Below, in pieces: positions 62,419-64,000 of a stretch of 64,000 nucleotides of DNA. The stretch is taken from positions 3,809,981 through 3,873,980 of the forward strand of contig VUYV01000061.1 of NCBI GenBank assembly GCA_008711295.1. Reading direction: 5' to 3'. Each line of letters begins with the position of its first letter. The stretch's first letter is position 1. The notes beneath the pieces are model-generated. The model worked only from the letters and a program-made list of their open reading frames with translations. It was not told the origin of the DNA and searched no databases. Position numbers and translations under genes: made by a program. This stretch comes from Anarhynchus alexandrinus (taxonomy: Eukaryota > Chordata > Aves > Charadriiformes > Charadriidae).

Positions 62419-63710
62419 GGAAAGACCTCTCCCACACTCTCCACCCCTCCTTCAATTCAGGGATCAAAGGTTCTACAAACTGTAAAAGGAGAATCTTTTC
62501 ATGATGGGCAAAGATTTTTCTCCTTCCTTCCCCTGCCAAATAACTCCAGAAAACTCCGTAACTAAAGCCAAGTAAAGGACTTTCTTCAAACAAGAATCCT
62601 CAGTCAAATCCAGACTCATTTATCACCTGCCGTTCTAACTCAGGCCATGATTAAAGTTCAACACGCTGAAGAAACAACATCAGAAAGACAACAGAAGTCT
62701 GTGAAACACTAAAGTAACAAACTGTGTGGCCAAATGCAAGATCTGCACTGAGTTAGACTATGTCATGAGGATACTTAGGTCTATATTGCAATCTAGAGTT
62801 TTTGCAATCCGTCCAAGCTATATGTAGCTTTAAAAAAAATGCACTTTCTGCTCTGTTTTTATTTTAATATTTAACTAATTCTTCAACTTATTAAATACGT
62901 CAGGATAGTAGTACACCTGTTCCTCCTAGTTTTCCAAGATCTCTTTAGCTTCTAGCAGCCTCTGGGATAGGAAATGTTTTAATTTGGGGATATTGTAAAT
63001 TACTGGAGAGACTTTCAGTGCTTGTCAAACTTCAGCTACTGGTACATGATTTTTCTGATATTATTACAAACTACATTGACACCAGTTTCACATGCCTGCT
63101 GTATTTTGTAACGAATGGCTTATTATCTTTGACTTTACATTTCTTGAAATTACATAGATAAGGAACTGTATACGCAACTGCAACCATCATGTTCGTCAGC
63201 ATCTTTAGCCATTCATCAGATTGAACAATTAATAAAGTATTTAGCTATGACAAGAAGAAACCTATCTCTAAAGGCTGAGAAATTATTGCAGTAATCTAAA
63301 TCCCGTCTTATCCTGAGGCTTCTTTTGAGGGAGAAAAAAAAAATTAAAAAAAAATCAGATGCTCTTGCAAGCTGCTGGATTTTTTTCACACCCCAGTCCA
63401 GCAAGAAAGAACCTGCAATCACAAGGTCACTGAATGTAAGATTTCACGATAGTCTTGTGTTAGTGATGACAACTACAGAAACTGGGGCAAAAATCCAACT
63501 GCCTTCATTAATGTGCCTGCAAAGCATGTGAGCACATGACTACAAGCGAGCCGTAGCCCAAGTACACAGGAGTAAATTAGTCAGCTCTGCACTTTATTAC
63601 TTATTCACCTATAAATATTATCTCTACAGTAACTGGAAACATTCCCACTAAGTTCAATAGCCTCTAGATCAGGTTTAACACACAGATTAACGTGGCGTTC
63701 CCCAGTGGGG

Positions 63711-63737
63711 AAAAAAAAAAAAAAAGAAAGAAAAAAG
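63711..63737. repeat. Poly-A/G tract
   Basis: Fifteen A bases, then GAAAGAAAAAAGG. Confidence 0.85.
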
Positions 63738-64000
63738 GCACCCACGTGACCTTTACACGCAACTTTAAATACCCTATATAGAAACTTCTACAGGCATCTG
63801 TGCTTCAGTGACACCTTAGGTAATCAGGTGAGCATGTGCACACGTGTTTAAAGATAAGCATGTACAAAAGTGCTCCACTGGACCCATAATGAGAATCTAT
63901 ACACATTAGGTAAATGCAGTTTTCTTCTTGCATACATTCATTTTCATCAAATACAGTTGGTCAATGCATTTACAGTCACACTGAGCTTTGAAATTCATTC

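Larger units (their letters stand above)
13613..64000 (-). other. TLL1: Probable TLL1 intron 1 (partial, runs off the window end)
   Basis: Everything upstream of exon 2 in the transcript. I looked for the first coding exon, expected to carry a signal peptide, a DYDYTF-like motif and DYKDPCKA next to a phase-1 donor. I scanned for the reverse complement of these motifs next to donor-like sites and saw no match. The intron would then exceed 50 kb, which fits the large first intron I recall for mammalian TLL1. No exon of another gene is recognised. Contents are itemised separately. A very diverged first exon inside this stretch cannot be excluded by eye. Confidence 0.7.
58300..64000. other. Gene-free stretch up to the window end
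   Basis: Unassigned sequence with local GC-richer spots at about 58310-58520, 59660-59760 and 60560-60740. I found no TLL1 first exon and no exon of CPE, the gene I would expect upstream of TLL1 from human synteny. Confidence 0.5.

Overview
This window is vertebrate nuclear DNA, most likely from a bird. It is AT-rich and intron-dominated, with no compact operon-like gene packing. It carries CR1 LINE copies, including one ending in the ATTCTATGATTCT-type 3' tail typical of avian CR1, plus much older amniote-type CR1 fossils. The species cannot be named from the sequence alone.

One gene is clearly present: TLL1 (tolloid-like 1, an astacin/BMP1-family metalloprotease), on the minus strand. Four consecutive coding exons were found at 13612-13502, 9420-9340, 7023-6871 and 4867-4750. 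By analogy with mammalian TLL1 they are exons 2 to 5. They join in frame without stops and encode most of the prodomain, the furin-type cleavage site and the first part of the astacin catalytic domain. The zinc-binding helix, CUB and EGF domains would lie below position 1, outside the window. The signal-peptide exon was not found and probably lies above position 64000, which makes intron 1 longer than 50 kb.

Layout: 1-4749 is intron 5, with an ancient CR1, a SINE/LINE tail and a CR1 3' end. Positions 4750-13612 hold exons 5 to 2 and introns 4 to 2. Positions 13613-64000 look like intron 1 with no recognisable coding exon of any gene. That stretch contains scattered CR1 copies (about 32.2, 39.6, 41.2 and 58.1 kb), other fossil repeats (about 14.7 and 49.0 kb), microsatellites, poly-A and A/C-rich tracts, and a few CpG-rich patches. 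The most striking patch is 54301-54660, a candidate intragenic promoter or alternative first exon.

No RNA gene, CRISPR array, operon, intact mobile element or obvious novel system was recognised. The observations worth checking are the CpG-rich patch with a splice donor, the run of three symmetrical in-frame exons (one with a weak donor), the missing first exon, and the layered fossil repeats.
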